From CAZGQY01 sp964528035 (GTDB lineage: Bacteria > Pseudomonadota > Gammaproteobacteria > Methylococcales > UBA1147), in assembly GCA_964528035.1 (NCBI GenBank), contig CAZGQY010000064.1:1-19930 (forward strand): a DNA stretch of 19,930 nucleotides, in the 5' to 3' direction. The position numbers and the translations under genes were made by a program. This document shows positions 8,409 through 15,940 of the stretch, in pieces. The notes below the pieces were generated by a model. That model did not search any database, was not told where the DNA came from, and was given only the letters and a program-made list of their open reading frames with translations. The stretch's first letter is position 1. Every line of letters begins with the position of its first letter.

Positions 8409-9932
8409 TTAGGACTTAACACTTAAATGATGGGGCCGAATCCCTACCACTAGCAGCCCGATCACATAGACCGACATACCTACAAAAATCCATACGAATA
8501 GATTTGTCACCCGATCCAATACACCCCAGCCATACCATAACGAAGGATCAACCCATAAACACAAAACGCAGGCCATAGCGCTGTTCGCCAGGACTATTCT
8601 CAGAAAAAAAGTTCGCCATCCACTGCCTGGAAGGTAAGCCCCTTGTTTCAATAACCTGCGCAGTAACAAAAATGCATTTAAAAACGCTGACAACGAAGTC
8701 GCCAGCGCCAATCCGGCATGGGCAAACTGAAATACCAGCAGCACGTTTAACATCATATTCGAAATCATTGCAATGATACCGAATCGAACCGGAGTTCGGG
8801 TATCCTGACGGGAAGTAAACCCGGGAACCAGCACTTTAACCAATATGAATCCAACCAGGCCCGTAGAATAGGCCATCAAACTGAGCCCAGCCATTTGAAC
8901 ATCATTGACTGAAAATTCATTGTATTGAAACAAGGTTGCCAATACCGGTTCCGCCAGCAGCAGCAAGCCCAAAGAAGAGGGGACACCAATGACCAACACC
9001 CAACGCAAGCTCCAATCGAGTGCACTGGAAAATGCTCGAGTATCTTTTGCTGCATGATTTTTAGCCAGTCTGGGCAAAATCACTGTAGCCAGGGCTATAC
9101 CGAAAATCCCTAAGGGAAATTCAACCAAACGATCTGAATAATATAACCAGGAAACACTACCCGTCACCAAAAAGGATGCGATCAAGGTATCAAATAATAA
9201 ATTAATCTGGGTCACCGACACACCAAATATTGCGGGAAGCATCAAGTGAATGATACGACGCACACCTGGATCCTTAAAACCAAATTGCAAGCGTGGCAAC
9301 AAACCCAATCGCAGTAATACAGGGAATTGGAATGCCAGTTGAACACCGCCTGCAATGAACACACCCCAGGCCAGTGCAACAATAGGCTCTGACATCAATG
9401 GGGCCAACCATAGCGCTGCTGATATCATGCAGATATTTAAAAACACGGGTGTGAACGCCGGAACCGCGAAGCGCCCAAAGGTATTAAGTATCGATCCAGC
9501 GAAAGCGGTCGATGAAATAAAAAACAAGTACGGAAAGGTAATTCGCAACATTTCGACCGTTAGATCATAGCGATTGCCCTGCCACAAAAACCCCGGTGCA
9601 AACAGCATAATCAAAATGGGCGCAGAAATAACTCCAAGAATGGTAACAATCATCAGAACTACGGCCAATGTACCACCCGTACGATCAATAAACAGTTTTA
9701 GCGCATCTCGCGACCCATTTTGTTTATATTCAGATAAAACAGGAACAAAGGCCTGAGCGAACGCTCCTTCAGCAAACAGTCGTCGTAAAAAATTAGGTAT
9801 TTTAAAGGCAACAAAAAAAGCGTCCGTACCTTCGCCCGCTCCAAATATACGAGCAAACATCATATCCCGAACAAATCCCAGAATACGAGACAACAATGTC
9901 ATAGCACTGACCACTGCTGTTGATTTAAACAA
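8409..9932 (-). CDS. murJ: Lipid II flippase MurJ
   Basis: A polytopic inner-membrane protein of the MOP superfamily (about 14 membrane helices) that moves lipid II to the periplasmic face for peptidoglycan synthesis. The N-terminal region SRILGFVRD...GTDAFFVAFKIPNFLRRLFAEGAF is highly typical, and the charged residues needed in E. coli MurJ have counterparts here (Arg16, Arg22, Asp37, Arg50, and the DRLVEFP arginine). Length 507 is normal. Start choice: the first standard start in this frame is TTG at 9932, with only a weak AAG ahead of it. Four codons upstream, CTG at 9944 has GGAG seven bases before it and would begin MSKKLFKST; that start is plausible and would give 511 residues. An in-frame TAA lies at 9963-9965. 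The gene is divergent from rpsT and followed by ribF. Confidence 0.95.
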   Translation of the reverse strand: MFKSTAVVSAMTLLSRILGFVRDMMFARIFGAGEGTDAFFVAFKIPNFLRRLFAEGAFAQAFVPVLSEYKQNGSRDALKLFIDRTGGTLAVVLMIVTILGVISAPILIMLFAPGFLWQGNRYDLTVEMLRITFPYLFFISSTAFAGSILNTFGRFAVPAFTPVFLNICMISAALWLAPLMSEPIVALAWGVFIAGGVQLAFQFPVLLRLGLLPRLQFGFKDPGVRRIIHLMLPAIFGVSVTQINLLFDTLIASFLVTGSVSWLYYSDRLVEFPLGIFGIALATVILPRLAKNHAAKDTRAFSSALDWSLRWVLVIGVPSSLGLLLLAEPVLATLFQYNEFSVNDVQMAGLSLMAYSTGLVGFILVKVLVPGFTSRQDTRTPVRFGIIAMISNMMLNVLLVFQFAHAGLALATSLSAFLNAFLLLRRLLKQGAYLPGSGWRTFFLRIVLANSAMACVLCLWVDPSLWYGWGVLDRVTNLFVWIFVGMSVYVIGLLVVGIRPHHLSVKS

Positions 9933-9944
9933 TTTCTTACTCAG

Positions 9945-10186
9945 TTTAATTCTCCACTTCCATTATTTAATTTATCCTGCATTTACTGTGCACCAGGCTA
10001 TTACCAGACAATATGAACCCTGTTTAGCACGGCACCCATAACCTATCAATAAAGACTTTTATTATCATCTATTTATAAAATTACCAACTTGACGCCATGA
10101 TTCGGAAATGAAACATTATTTGGGCTATAAGCCTGCCAGTCGCAATCACCTGAACCACCACCACGATACAAAAAACACCATAAATA
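9945..10186. other. murJ-rpsT divergent spacer
   Basis: This AT-rich region between the divergent murJ and rpsT genes has no supported coding sequence; the short open frames lack start signals and family features. It should hold the murJ promoter, but I could not find a -35/-10 pair on the minus strand that I would defend. The rpsT promoter lies just beyond its right end. Confidence 0.5.
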
Positions 10187-10215
10187 TTGACACAATAATT
10201 ATGAAGATACATAAT
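10187..10215 (+). promoter_or_regulatory. Sigma70-type promoter of rpsT
   Basis: A perfect -35 TTGACA (10187-10192) is separated by 17 bases from CATAAT (10210-10215, five of six consensus bases). Transcription would start near 10222, giving a leader of about 30 bases before the rpsT ATG. Confidence 0.75.
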
Positions 10216-10252
10216 CAGTCGTTTTTTCAGCAAGTAACTAAGCATAAAAAAT

Positions 10253-10522
10253 ATGGCAAACTCACCTTCAGCAACCAAACGCGCACGTCAAGCAATAAAG
10301 AGAAGAGCGCTTAAAACCGGGCAACGCAGCAATCTACGCACTGCAATAAAGAAAGTCGTATCCGCCGCTGAAGCAGGTGACGCCGAAAAAGCGCAGGCTG
10401 CATATGGCAAAGCCCTGCCCATCATAGACTCTGCAGTCAACAAAGGTCTTATTCACAAAAATAAGGCTGCACGGAATAAAAGTCGTCTCAATACTCGCAT
10501 AAAGACGCTGCTACAAGCCTAG
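10253..10522 (+). CDS. rpsT: 30S ribosomal protein S20
   Basis: A small basic protein that binds 16S rRNA early in 30S assembly. The 89 residues begin MANSPSATKRARQ and end KSRLNTRIKTLLQA, matching the family in length and in its lysine/arginine-rich three-helix make-up. The start is ATG at 10253; the Shine-Dalgarno match is poor, which is also known for rpsT genes that are feedback-controlled at translation (known for E. coli; not shown here). The TAG stop at 10520-10522 lies inside the first bases of a MITE-like inverted-repeat element, so the gene end was probably fixed by that insertion. It is divergent from murJ and convergent with proB. Confidence 0.97.
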   Translation: MANSPSATKRARQAIKRRALKTGQRSNLRTAIKKVVSAAEAGDAEKAQAAYGKALPIIDSAVNKGLIHKNKAARNKSRLNTRIKTLLQA

Positions 10523-10684
10523 TACTCCATCATTGTTGTATTGACAGGTATATCAGCCGATAAGCAGCCATCTGCGTTGTTGCACTCGCTTGAATTAGTG
10601 CGACTAGTCCTGCGCTCGTGCGCCTAGCAGCTGACCACTTCTCGACATAACCTACCCCCCAACACAACAATGATGGAGTACTAG
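10519..10684. mobile_element. MITE-like element, copy 1 (166 bp)
   Basis: This non-coding element is bounded by a perfect 21-base terminal inverted repeat starting CTAGTACTCCATCATTGTTG at the left and mirrored at the right. The similarity continues imperfectly inward. It has no open frame of note. A second copy in the same orientation lies at 14874-15027, which shows it is a dispersed element. The absence of any transposase points to mobilisation in trans. A clean target duplication cannot be assigned because the CTAG at the tips is itself palindromic. It may also serve as a bidirectional terminator between rpsT and proB, since its arms could form a long hairpin; that is inference. Confidence 0.8.
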
Positions 10685-10737
10685 TACTAACGCTGACTTC
10701 ACAAATATCGCCACCGGAAGGCTCCTGGAAGAAAGGA

Positions 10738-11862
10738 CTAACTTAGTATCAAATTATCCCTGTGGATCAATTCCACTTCGCCCATGTAGCCTAGAATTTC
10801 TTCAATCTGGGAACTTGGGTATTGCTTGATCTTTTTCGCTTCCTCAGCCGCATAGTTCACAAGGCCACGGGCAATTTCCCGACCGTTACCGTCCATACAG
10901 GCCACCAGTTCGCCTCTTGAAAAATCACCTTTAACGTCAACAACCCCCACCGGTAAAAGACTCTTTCCGGAAACTGAAAGCACTCTCACTGCACCCGTAT
11001 CCAACACCAGAACCCCTCTAACTTGTAACTGGCCAGCAAGCCATTGTTTTCTCGCCTGCAAAGGCTCAACGTCCGGAACCAAAAAAGTACCCACAAGTTC
11101 ACCGGCGACAATTCTCGCCAATACCCGATTATCCTGCCCCGAAGCGATGACTGTTGCCGCACCGGAACGCGCCGCCAAAGACGCCGCTCTCACCTTGGTG
11201 ACCATGCCGCCCCGACCCAGACCACTGTGGCTAATACCAGCCATTTCTCCAAGTCGTGAATCAGAGATATCAATTTGATCTATAAATCGAGCATCCGGTC
11301 TCAAGACCGGATCCGCCTCATAGAGGCCTTGCTGATCTGTCAAAATAATCATCAGGTCTGCTTCTATCAAATTAGCAACCAGTGCTGCCAGAGTATCGTT
11401 ATCACCAAATTGAATTTCTTCGGTAGCAACCACATCGTTCTCGTTGATGACCGGAACCACCTTATATTCCAACAAGGTTAAAAGTGTACTCCTGGCGTTT
11501 AGATATCGTCTACGGTCAGACAAGTCCTCGTGGGTTAACAAAACCTGTGCAGTATGCAAACCATGGCACTGGAAATTTGACTCATAGGCTTGCACCAATC
11601 CCATCTGCCCAACTGACGCCGCAGCCTGTAATTGATGCACCGCCTGAGGGCGGGTATGCCAACCCAGCCGACACATACCCTCCGCCACAGATCCCGAGGA
11701 TACCAATACCACTTCCAGACCACGACTGCGAAATTCTGCCATCTGCTCGACCCAATCGCGGATTGCGGACAGATTTAACCCTCGCCCGGAATCTGTCAAC
11801 AGTGAACTTCCTATTTTGACGACTACACGCCGAAGTTGGGAAAACTCAGATCTACTTCTCAT
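10738..11862 (-). CDS. proB: Glutamate 5-kinase with PUA domain
   Basis: This enzyme catalyses the first step of proline synthesis, ATP-dependent phosphorylation of L-glutamate, and is normally inhibited by proline. The amino acid kinase domain (about 1-255) shows VVVKIGSSLL near the N-terminus, the LVSSGSVAEGM block, YLNARSTL, NENDVV, FGDNDTLAALVA and GRGGMVTKVRAA. A PUA domain follows (about 270-360). Start: the frame stays open to a GTG at 11892, but ATG at 11862 gives 374 residues beginning MRSRSEFSQLRRVVVKIGSS, the length expected for Pseudomonas-type ProB, so I use it. It overlaps the end of obgE by 11 bases, indicating one transcript and probably coupled translation. The obgE-proB pairing is usual in this group. 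Confidence 0.95.
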   Translation of the reverse strand: MRSRSEFSQLRRVVVKIGSSLLTDSGRGLNLSAIRDWVEQMAEFRSRGLEVVLVSSGSVAEGMCRLGWHTRPQAVHQLQAAASVGQMGLVQAYESNFQCHGLHTAQVLLTHEDLSDRRRYLNARSTLLTLLEYKVVPVINENDVVATEEIQFGDNDTLAALVANLIEADLMIILTDQQGLYEADPVLRPDARFIDQIDISDSRLGEMAGISHSGLGRGGMVTKVRAASLAARSGAATVIASGQDNRVLARIVAGELVGTFLVPDVEPLQARKQWLAGQLQVRGVLVLDTGAVRVLSVSGKSLLPVGVVDVKGDFSRGELVACMDGNGREIARGLVNYAAEEAKKIKQYPSSQIEEILGYMGEVELIHRDNLILS

Positions 11863-12898
11863 CTCTAGATCGACCCTGCTGATCCTGATCACTTAGTATT
11901 TGCAAAAAGTCCATCACCGCGTTAACCATCTCACTCACACCTGCCCCGCTTAACGCAGAAATTTTAAAAACCGGTTCATTCCACGCCAAATCAGCGATAA
12001 GTGCCTGACACACCTCGTCAACAGCATCCTCAGGTAAAAGATCAGTTTTATTCAACACCAGCCATCGAGGTTTCTCTGCAAGATCCGTATTCCACGATTC
12101 CAACTCCGCGACCACCTTACTGGCACTATCCAACGGACTTTGCTGATCAAAGGGATAAATATCAACGATATGTAGCAATAACCGGGTTCTGGACAAATGC
12201 CTCAAAAACTGTAGCCCCAAGCCCACTCCGTCAGCCGCTCCCTCAATAACCCCAGGAATATCAGCCATTACGAAGCTCCTCAGCGAATCAACACCAACAA
12301 CACCGAGGTTTGGATGTAATGTAGTAAACGGGTAATTCGCCACCTTGGGGCGCGCCGACGAGACTTTACGTATTAAACTGGATTTGCCCGCATTGGGCAT
12401 TCCCAACAGCCCTACATCCGCAATGAGCTTTAGCTCCAACCGCAAACGACGTTTTTCTCCGGGAGTGCCACTGGTGGCTTTTCGTGGAGCCCGATTGGTA
12501 CTGCTCTTGAATCGGGCGTTACCTATACCATGAAAACCACCTCTGGCGACCAATAAAGACTCGCCTTCACTAACAAGATCACCTATAGTCTCACCGGTTT
12601 CAGAATCGAATACCAAAGTACCTTCAGGTACACGCACATTACAATCTTCACCGCTCTTTCCCCGGCAATTATCGCCACTGCCATTCTGCCCTCGCTCAGC
12701 CCGATGAACCGCATGATAACGAAAATCTGCCAGCGTATTCATATTGCTTGTGGCGATCAGATAAACACTCCCCCCATCACCGCCGTCGCCACCGTCTGGA
12801 CCACCGAGTGGAATAAACTTTTCACGGCGGAAACCCACGCAACCATTACCGCCGTCGCCTGCCTCAACCGTAATTTCTGCTTCGTCTACAAACCGCAT
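11852..12898 (-). CDS. obgE: Obg family GTPase, ribosome-associated
   Basis: A GTPase that binds the 50S subunit and takes part in its assembly and in growth and stringent-response control. The glycine-rich Obg fold occupies about 1-158 (FRREKFIPLGGPDGGDGGDGG region). The G domain has G1 GMPNAGKS (166-173), G2 TT (192-193), G3 DIPG (213-216) and G4 NKTD (283-286). Length 348 is close to the family core; there is no long acidic tail like that of E. coli. The ATG at 12898 stands only 9 bases beyond an intrinsic terminator that ends the rplU-rpmA unit, so it is expressed by read-through or from a promoter not seen here. Only a GAG two bases before the ATG resembles a Shine-Dalgarno. Confidence 0.97.
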   Translation of the reverse strand: MRFVDEAEITVEAGDGGNGCVGFRREKFIPLGGPDGGDGGDGGSVYLIATSNMNTLADFRYHAVHRAERGQNGSGDNCRGKSGEDCNVRVPEGTLVFDSETGETIGDLVSEGESLLVARGGFHGIGNARFKSSTNRAPRKATSGTPGEKRRLRLELKLIADVGLLGMPNAGKSSLIRKVSSARPKVANYPFTTLHPNLGVVGVDSLRSFVMADIPGVIEGAADGVGLGLQFLRHLSRTRLLLHIVDIYPFDQQSPLDSASKVVAELESWNTDLAEKPRWLVLNKTDLLPEDAVDEVCQALIADLAWNEPVFKISALSGAGVSEMVNAVMDFLQILSDQDQQGRSRDEK

Positions 12899-12907
12899 AA
12901 CTCATAC

Positions 12908-12937
12908 AAAAAAGCCCCGTCCGAAGACAGGGCTTTT
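12908..12937 (-). terminator. Intrinsic terminator after rpmA, UUCG loop
   Basis: Read on the minus strand, the stem AAAAGCCC-T-GTC pairs with GAC-G-GGGCTTTT around a TTCG loop closed by C-G, followed by a run of T. The stem has a single G-U wobble. This is a textbook rho-independent terminator. It lies 36 bases after the rpmA stop and 9 bases before the obgE ATG. Confidence 0.88.
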
Positions 12938-12973
12938 AATATTCCGGAATAAATCCAGAGAAAATTGATCGTT

Positions 12974-13234
12974 TTACTTAACAGCAACGATGTTCACATA
13001 TTTGTGGTTCTTCGGCCCTTTCTGCCGAAATTCCACCTGGCCATCAGCTTTCGCGAAAAGAGTATGATCTTTTCCACAGCCTACATTGTCACCCGCATGA
13101 AACCGCGTACCCCGTTGACGAACAATAATACTACCTGCTGAAACAACCTGACCGCCAAAACGCTTTACACCCAGTCGCTTTGACTCCGAATCACGCCCGT
13201 TTCGAGAACTACCACCTGCTTTCTTATGCGCCAT
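12974..13234 (-). CDS. rpmA: 50S ribosomal protein L27
   Basis: A ribosomal protein whose N-terminal tail reaches the peptidyl-transferase centre. The 86 residues begin MAHKKAGGSSRNGRDS and include KRFGGQVVSAGSIIVRQRGT and GCGKDHTLFA, the standard L27 pattern. The N-terminus starts directly with the AHKKAGG tail, so no pre-sequence needing cleavage (as in Firmicutes) is present. It follows rplU by 15 bases in the same transcript and is followed by an intrinsic terminator. Confidence 0.98.
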   Translation of the reverse strand: MAHKKAGGSSRNGRDSESKRLGVKRFGGQVVSAGSIIVRQRGTRFHAGDNVGCGKDHTLFAKADGQVEFRQKGPKNHKYVNIVAVK

Positions 13235-13249
13235 ATCTTTATACTCCAG

Positions 13250-13564
13250 TTATCCAGCCGTAATGCCAGTAATCTTGACCTCAGTGTAATATTGACGATG
13301 CCCCATTTGCTTCATATGATGCTTGCGGCGTTTGAATTTCAATATTTTCACCTTTTTATGCCGACCCTGCGAATTAACCGTAGCCGTGACTTTTCCGCCA
13401 TCAACAAAGGGTGCACCAACCTGTAAACCACTATCAGACTGAATTAACAAAACTTTATCGAATTCTATATCCGATCCGTCTTCGAATTCCAACTTTTCAA
13501 ATTTCAGGGTTTGCCCCTCTTCGACACGGTACTGTTTCCCACCCGTCTGAATAACCGCATACAT
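13250..13564 (-). CDS. rplU: 50S ribosomal protein L21
   Basis: A 23S rRNA-binding protein of the large subunit. It begins MYAVIQTGGKQYRVEEGQ and ends with KFKRRKHHMKQMGHRQYYTEVKITGI, both typical. Start: two ATGs lie two codons apart. The inner one at 13564 has GGGG eight bases upstream, while the outer one at 13570 is only two bases from the same GGGG. The inner start gives 104 residues, the usual length. It is the first gene of rplU-rpmA, divergent from ispB, which is a conserved arrangement. Confidence 0.97.
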   Translation of the reverse strand: MYAVIQTGGKQYRVEEGQTLKFEKLEFEDGSDIEFDKVLLIQSDSGLQVGAPFVDGGKVTATVNSQGRHKKVKILKFKRRKHHMKQMGHRQYYTEVKITGITAG

Positions 13565-13614
13565 CTGCATAACCCCGCTTTAAGTAAAAATCACATGATA
13601 AAAGTAAACAGGGA

Positions 13615-13643
13615 ATTCTATATTTAAAACCTGCTCAGGTCAA
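13615..13643 (-). promoter_or_regulatory. Sigma70-type promoter of rplU-rpmA
   Basis: On the minus strand, TTGACC (13643-13638) and TAGAAT (13620-13615) are separated by exactly 17 bases; both hexamers match five of six consensus positions. The start point would lie near 13608, about 43 bases before the rplU ATG. Confidence 0.8.
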
Positions 13644-13664
13644 ACACATAGCGGCGAATAGCTA

Positions 13665-13673
13665 TGCTATAAT
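13665..13673 (+). promoter_or_regulatory. Extended -10 promoter candidate for ispB
   Basis: TGC directly precedes a perfect TATAAT (13668-13673), forming an extended -10 element. No good -35 is seen 16-18 bases upstream, which such promoters can lack. Transcription would start near 13680 towards ispB. Confidence 0.5.
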
Positions 13674-13702
13674 CACCGCTTTAAAAAAATTAGATCTAGT
13701 CC

Positions 13703-13731
13703 TTGACACAGATCAGAGCAGCAAATACGCT
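13703..13731 (+). promoter_or_regulatory. Second ispB promoter candidate
   Basis: A perfect TTGACA (13703-13708) lies 17 bases before TACGCT (13726-13731, three of six consensus bases including T, A and the last T). The TTG of this hexamer is also the first possible start of the ispB frame, but a -35 role explains it better. Confidence 0.5.
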
Positions 13732-13783
13732 GCATGCAACCTTTCACAGAACGACATTTTACCCTACTCCGCTAATAATCCTA

Positions 13784-14803
13784 ATGACATCTACTATTTC
13801 TTGCCCGGATAATCAAACTGCGGAAAACGACCGGATTGATTTCGACGCAATACGCGAATTAACTCAATCAGAAACCAAAGAAGTCGATCAGCTCATTCTA
13901 AAGGAACTGTCTTCAGACGTCGTTCTAATCAATCAGATTGGTCAATATATCGTCAACAGCGGCGGCAAACGGCTGCGACCAATGCTACTGCTACTCGCCG
14001 TCAAAGCACTGGGTTATAAAGGCGAACATCACCTGATACTCGCCGCAGTTATCGAATTCATACATACAGCAACACTTTTGCATGACGACGTAGTCGATGA
14101 ATCCGATCTACGACGTGGACGCAACACTGTAAATGCAGTCTGGGGTAACGCAGCCAGCGTACTGGTGGGCGATTATCTATTATCGAGAACCTTCGAGATG
14201 ATGGTGCGTACAGGTAATATGCGCGTCATGGATCTGGTCTCACATACAACCACTGCCATCGCTGAAGGCGAAGTTTTACAGCTACTGAATATTCACAATC
14301 CAGCCACTACCGAAAAGAAATACTTAGAAGTCATCTCCCGAAAAACAGCTATTTTGTTCAGTGCAGCAACCCAGCTCACCGCAATTCTTAATGAATCTGA
14401 CGCCTCTACCGAAAAAGCACTCAAGGAATACGGCATGCACCTCGGTATTGCGTTTCAGTTAATCGATGACGTCTTGGACTATCGCGCAAACCCGGAACAA
14501 ACAGGAAAAAACATCGGCGATGACCTCAGCGAAGGAAAACCCACATTGCCTTTAATTCACGCGATCCAACAAAGCAGCGAAAAGGATGCAGACATCATCC
14601 GCACCGCGATCAAAGAAGGTAATAGAGATGCTTTTGCCGACATATTCGCGATCATTGAATCCTGCGATGCCATCACATACACAGAACAACGAGCACGCGA
14701 AGAAGCAGCATTCGCAAAGCAAGCTTTAGAAATATTACCGCCATCCAAATACAAAAACGCGATGGTGGCACTGGCTGAATTCTCAGTTCAAAGAAATTAC
14801 TAA
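13784..14803 (+). CDS. ispB: Octaprenyl (polyprenyl) diphosphate synthase
   Basis: A trans-prenyltransferase that extends farnesyl diphosphate with isopentenyl diphosphate to make the ubiquinone side chain; the exact chain length cannot be read from sequence. Visible motifs: GGKRLRP (60-66), first aspartate-rich motif DDVVD (101-105) within LLHDDVVDESDLRRG, and second motif DDVLD (228-232) followed by GKNIGDDLSEGKPTLP. Start: the frame is open back to TTG 13703, which would add 27 residues that do not resemble family members. ATG 13784 gives 339 residues beginning MTSTISCPDN and ending in the usual RNY tail region. No strong Shine-Dalgarno precedes it. It is divergent from rplU as in most gammaproteobacteria. 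Confidence 0.95.
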   Translation: MTSTISCPDNQTAENDRIDFDAIRELTQSETKEVDQLILKELSSDVVLINQIGQYIVNSGGKRLRPMLLLLAVKALGYKGEHHLILAAVIEFIHTATLLHDDVVDESDLRRGRNTVNAVWGNAASVLVGDYLLSRTFEMMVRTGNMRVMDLVSHTTTAIAEGEVLQLLNIHNPATTEKKYLEVISRKTAILFSAATQLTAILNESDASTEKALKEYGMHLGIAFQLIDDVLDYRANPEQTGKNIGDDLSEGKPTLPLIHAIQQSSEKDADIIRTAIKEGNRDAFADIFAIIESCDAITYTEQRAREEAAFAKQALEILPPSKYKNAMVALAEFSVQRNY

Positions 14804-14873
14804 CCTTAAGTATCGACCAGCTTGGTAGAACCCCTACTTTCGATCAGTCGTTGTAGTTGTCTTCGTGTATACA
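14804..14873. other. Post-ispB spacer
   Basis: Nothing recognisable between the ispB stop and MITE-like copy 2. No clear intrinsic terminator for ispB was seen, so the inverted-repeat element that follows may serve that role. Confidence 0.4.
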
Positions 14874-15027
14874 CTAGTCTCCATCATTGTTGTATTGACG
14901 GGTATATCAGCCGATAAGCAGCCATCTGCGTTGTTGCACTCGCTTGACACGTGCGACTAGTCCTGCGCCTAGCAGCTGACCACTTCTCGACATAACCTAC
15001 CCCCCAACACAACTGTGATGGAGTACT
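14874..15027. mobile_element. MITE-like element, copy 2 (about 154 bp)
   Basis: Nearly the same sequence as 10519-10684 in the same orientation. The left tip reads CTAGT-CTCCATC (one or two bases lost) and the right inverted repeat is mutated (ACTGTGATGGAGTACT), so this copy is more decayed. Internally it lacks an 8-base stretch present in copy 1 between two GCG triplets and differs near GACACGTGCG. The long central part, including GCAGCCATCTGCGTTGTTGC, is conserved in both. Confidence 0.8.
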
Positions 15028-15090
15028 TGCGTAAATTTATCTGAAGGTGCAAACCACGAAATTCGCTGAGCAAATACAAATAATACAGGC

Positions 15091-15375
15091 CTAAACCAAC
15101 CTGTCCTCCGCATAACCTTCATTAAAATACGAGGCAAATTGTTTGCTTTGTCCTTGCAAGTCCCAACCCTCACCAAAATCGAGTATACATTGGCACTGTT
15201 TCTCCGTAGCAGATTTGCCGCGTGAATTTGCTTGAGCAGCATCCGGAAATACACTCGACCCAATTATAAACAGAACAATTGAAATCAACGTCAGTAACCG
15301 CTCTTTTAGCGCGTTTGGCGCTGCGCTATTCCCGACTGACCCAAAATTTTGTTTACGCTGCGAATCGTTTAGCAT
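15091..15375 (-). CDS. Small exported protein of unknown function
   Basis: I do not recognise the family. The frame is open back to ATG 15465, but ATG 15375 has a perfect AAGGAG six bases upstream, so I start there, giving 94 residues. About 26 polar residues are followed by a basic KER, a hydrophobic stretch LLTLISIVLFIIGSSVF and a likely signal-peptidase site after AQA (near residues 49-50). The mature part would be only about 45 residues with a CQC pair and several acidic and aromatic residues. It could be a small periplasmic protein or a single-pass membrane protein. It is alone on its strand between MITE-like copy 2 and a long non-coding stretch. It may also be a relic. Confidence 0.5.
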   Translation of the reverse strand: MLNDSQRKQNFGSVGNSAAPNALKERLLTLISIVLFIIGSSVFPDAAQANSRGKSATEKQCQCILDFGEGWDLQGQSKQFASYFNEGYAEDRLV

Positions 15376-15940
15376 AATCATCTCCTTAAGCATTTGTATT
15401 TTCTTGAAAGCCATATCGTATCCATCCGAAAACACCTTAACTGATTGTTTTAATAGCTTATTCATTATGATTAATCCAAATATTAATTTTCGAATATCTA
15501 TATAGAAAAGGATTTATGTCGTACTTCATCCTGGGTTCAAGTTTCCAGGATTTGATTGATGAACACAGTGATTCGATACACAGAAAATGTGTTAAAAATT
15601 ACCGGATGATAAGTTTGTTTCGCAACCGTTCTTCTTAAAGTTTAATTTGTTGAATCTATTACGGACGAAATTTCACCCAAAAAAAAGGGTGCCTGAGAAC
15701 ATTTTTTGAAAAACACCTATTGCAATCCTGTAATATTATCTAAAAATACACATCCGCCAATCAAAGCAGCGTCGCAAACCGCCAATTTTTTATCCATGCG
15801 CTCGACAGTATCGATGGCGATGAATAGCCTACTTTGGCTGGCGCAGTTGATATTCCCGCTAGATCTACAAATATCAAAGAACAGGCGAGAAGTAATTCTA
15901 TAACCAAGACAACCGCTCAAATCAAAGCAGGTGCCAGAAA
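15376..15940. other. Non-coding or unrecognised stretch
   Basis: This AT-rich region upstream of the DUF2288 gene and of the small exported gene has no supported gene. Open frames exist on both strands (for example minus 15717-16034), but they run through the DUF2288 gene, lack ribosome-binding sites and show no family motif. A short inverted repeat TCCTGG/CCAGGA near 15528-15550 was seen; it is not followed by T-runs. Confidence 0.5.

Noticed and set aside
11863..11892. GTG start of proB ten codons upstream
   Set aside because: It would lengthen the overlap with obgE to about 40 bases and add residues not expected at ProB N-termini; ATG 11862 gives the usual length.
10519..15027. The two 150-base repeats as part of a CRISPR or composite transposon
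   Set aside because: They are only two copies 4.2 kb apart around conserved housekeeping genes in their normal order, with no spacers and no transposase, so they are independent insertions.
14997..15263. 88-codon minus-strand open frame across the end of the MITE-like copy 2
   Set aside because: It overlaps the better supported small exported gene in another frame and runs into the mobile element; no signals support it.
15528..15550. tRNA T-arm-like sequence with GGTTCAAG
   Set aside because: The stem is six bases with a ten-base loop, and no acceptor, D or anticodon arms could be built around it.
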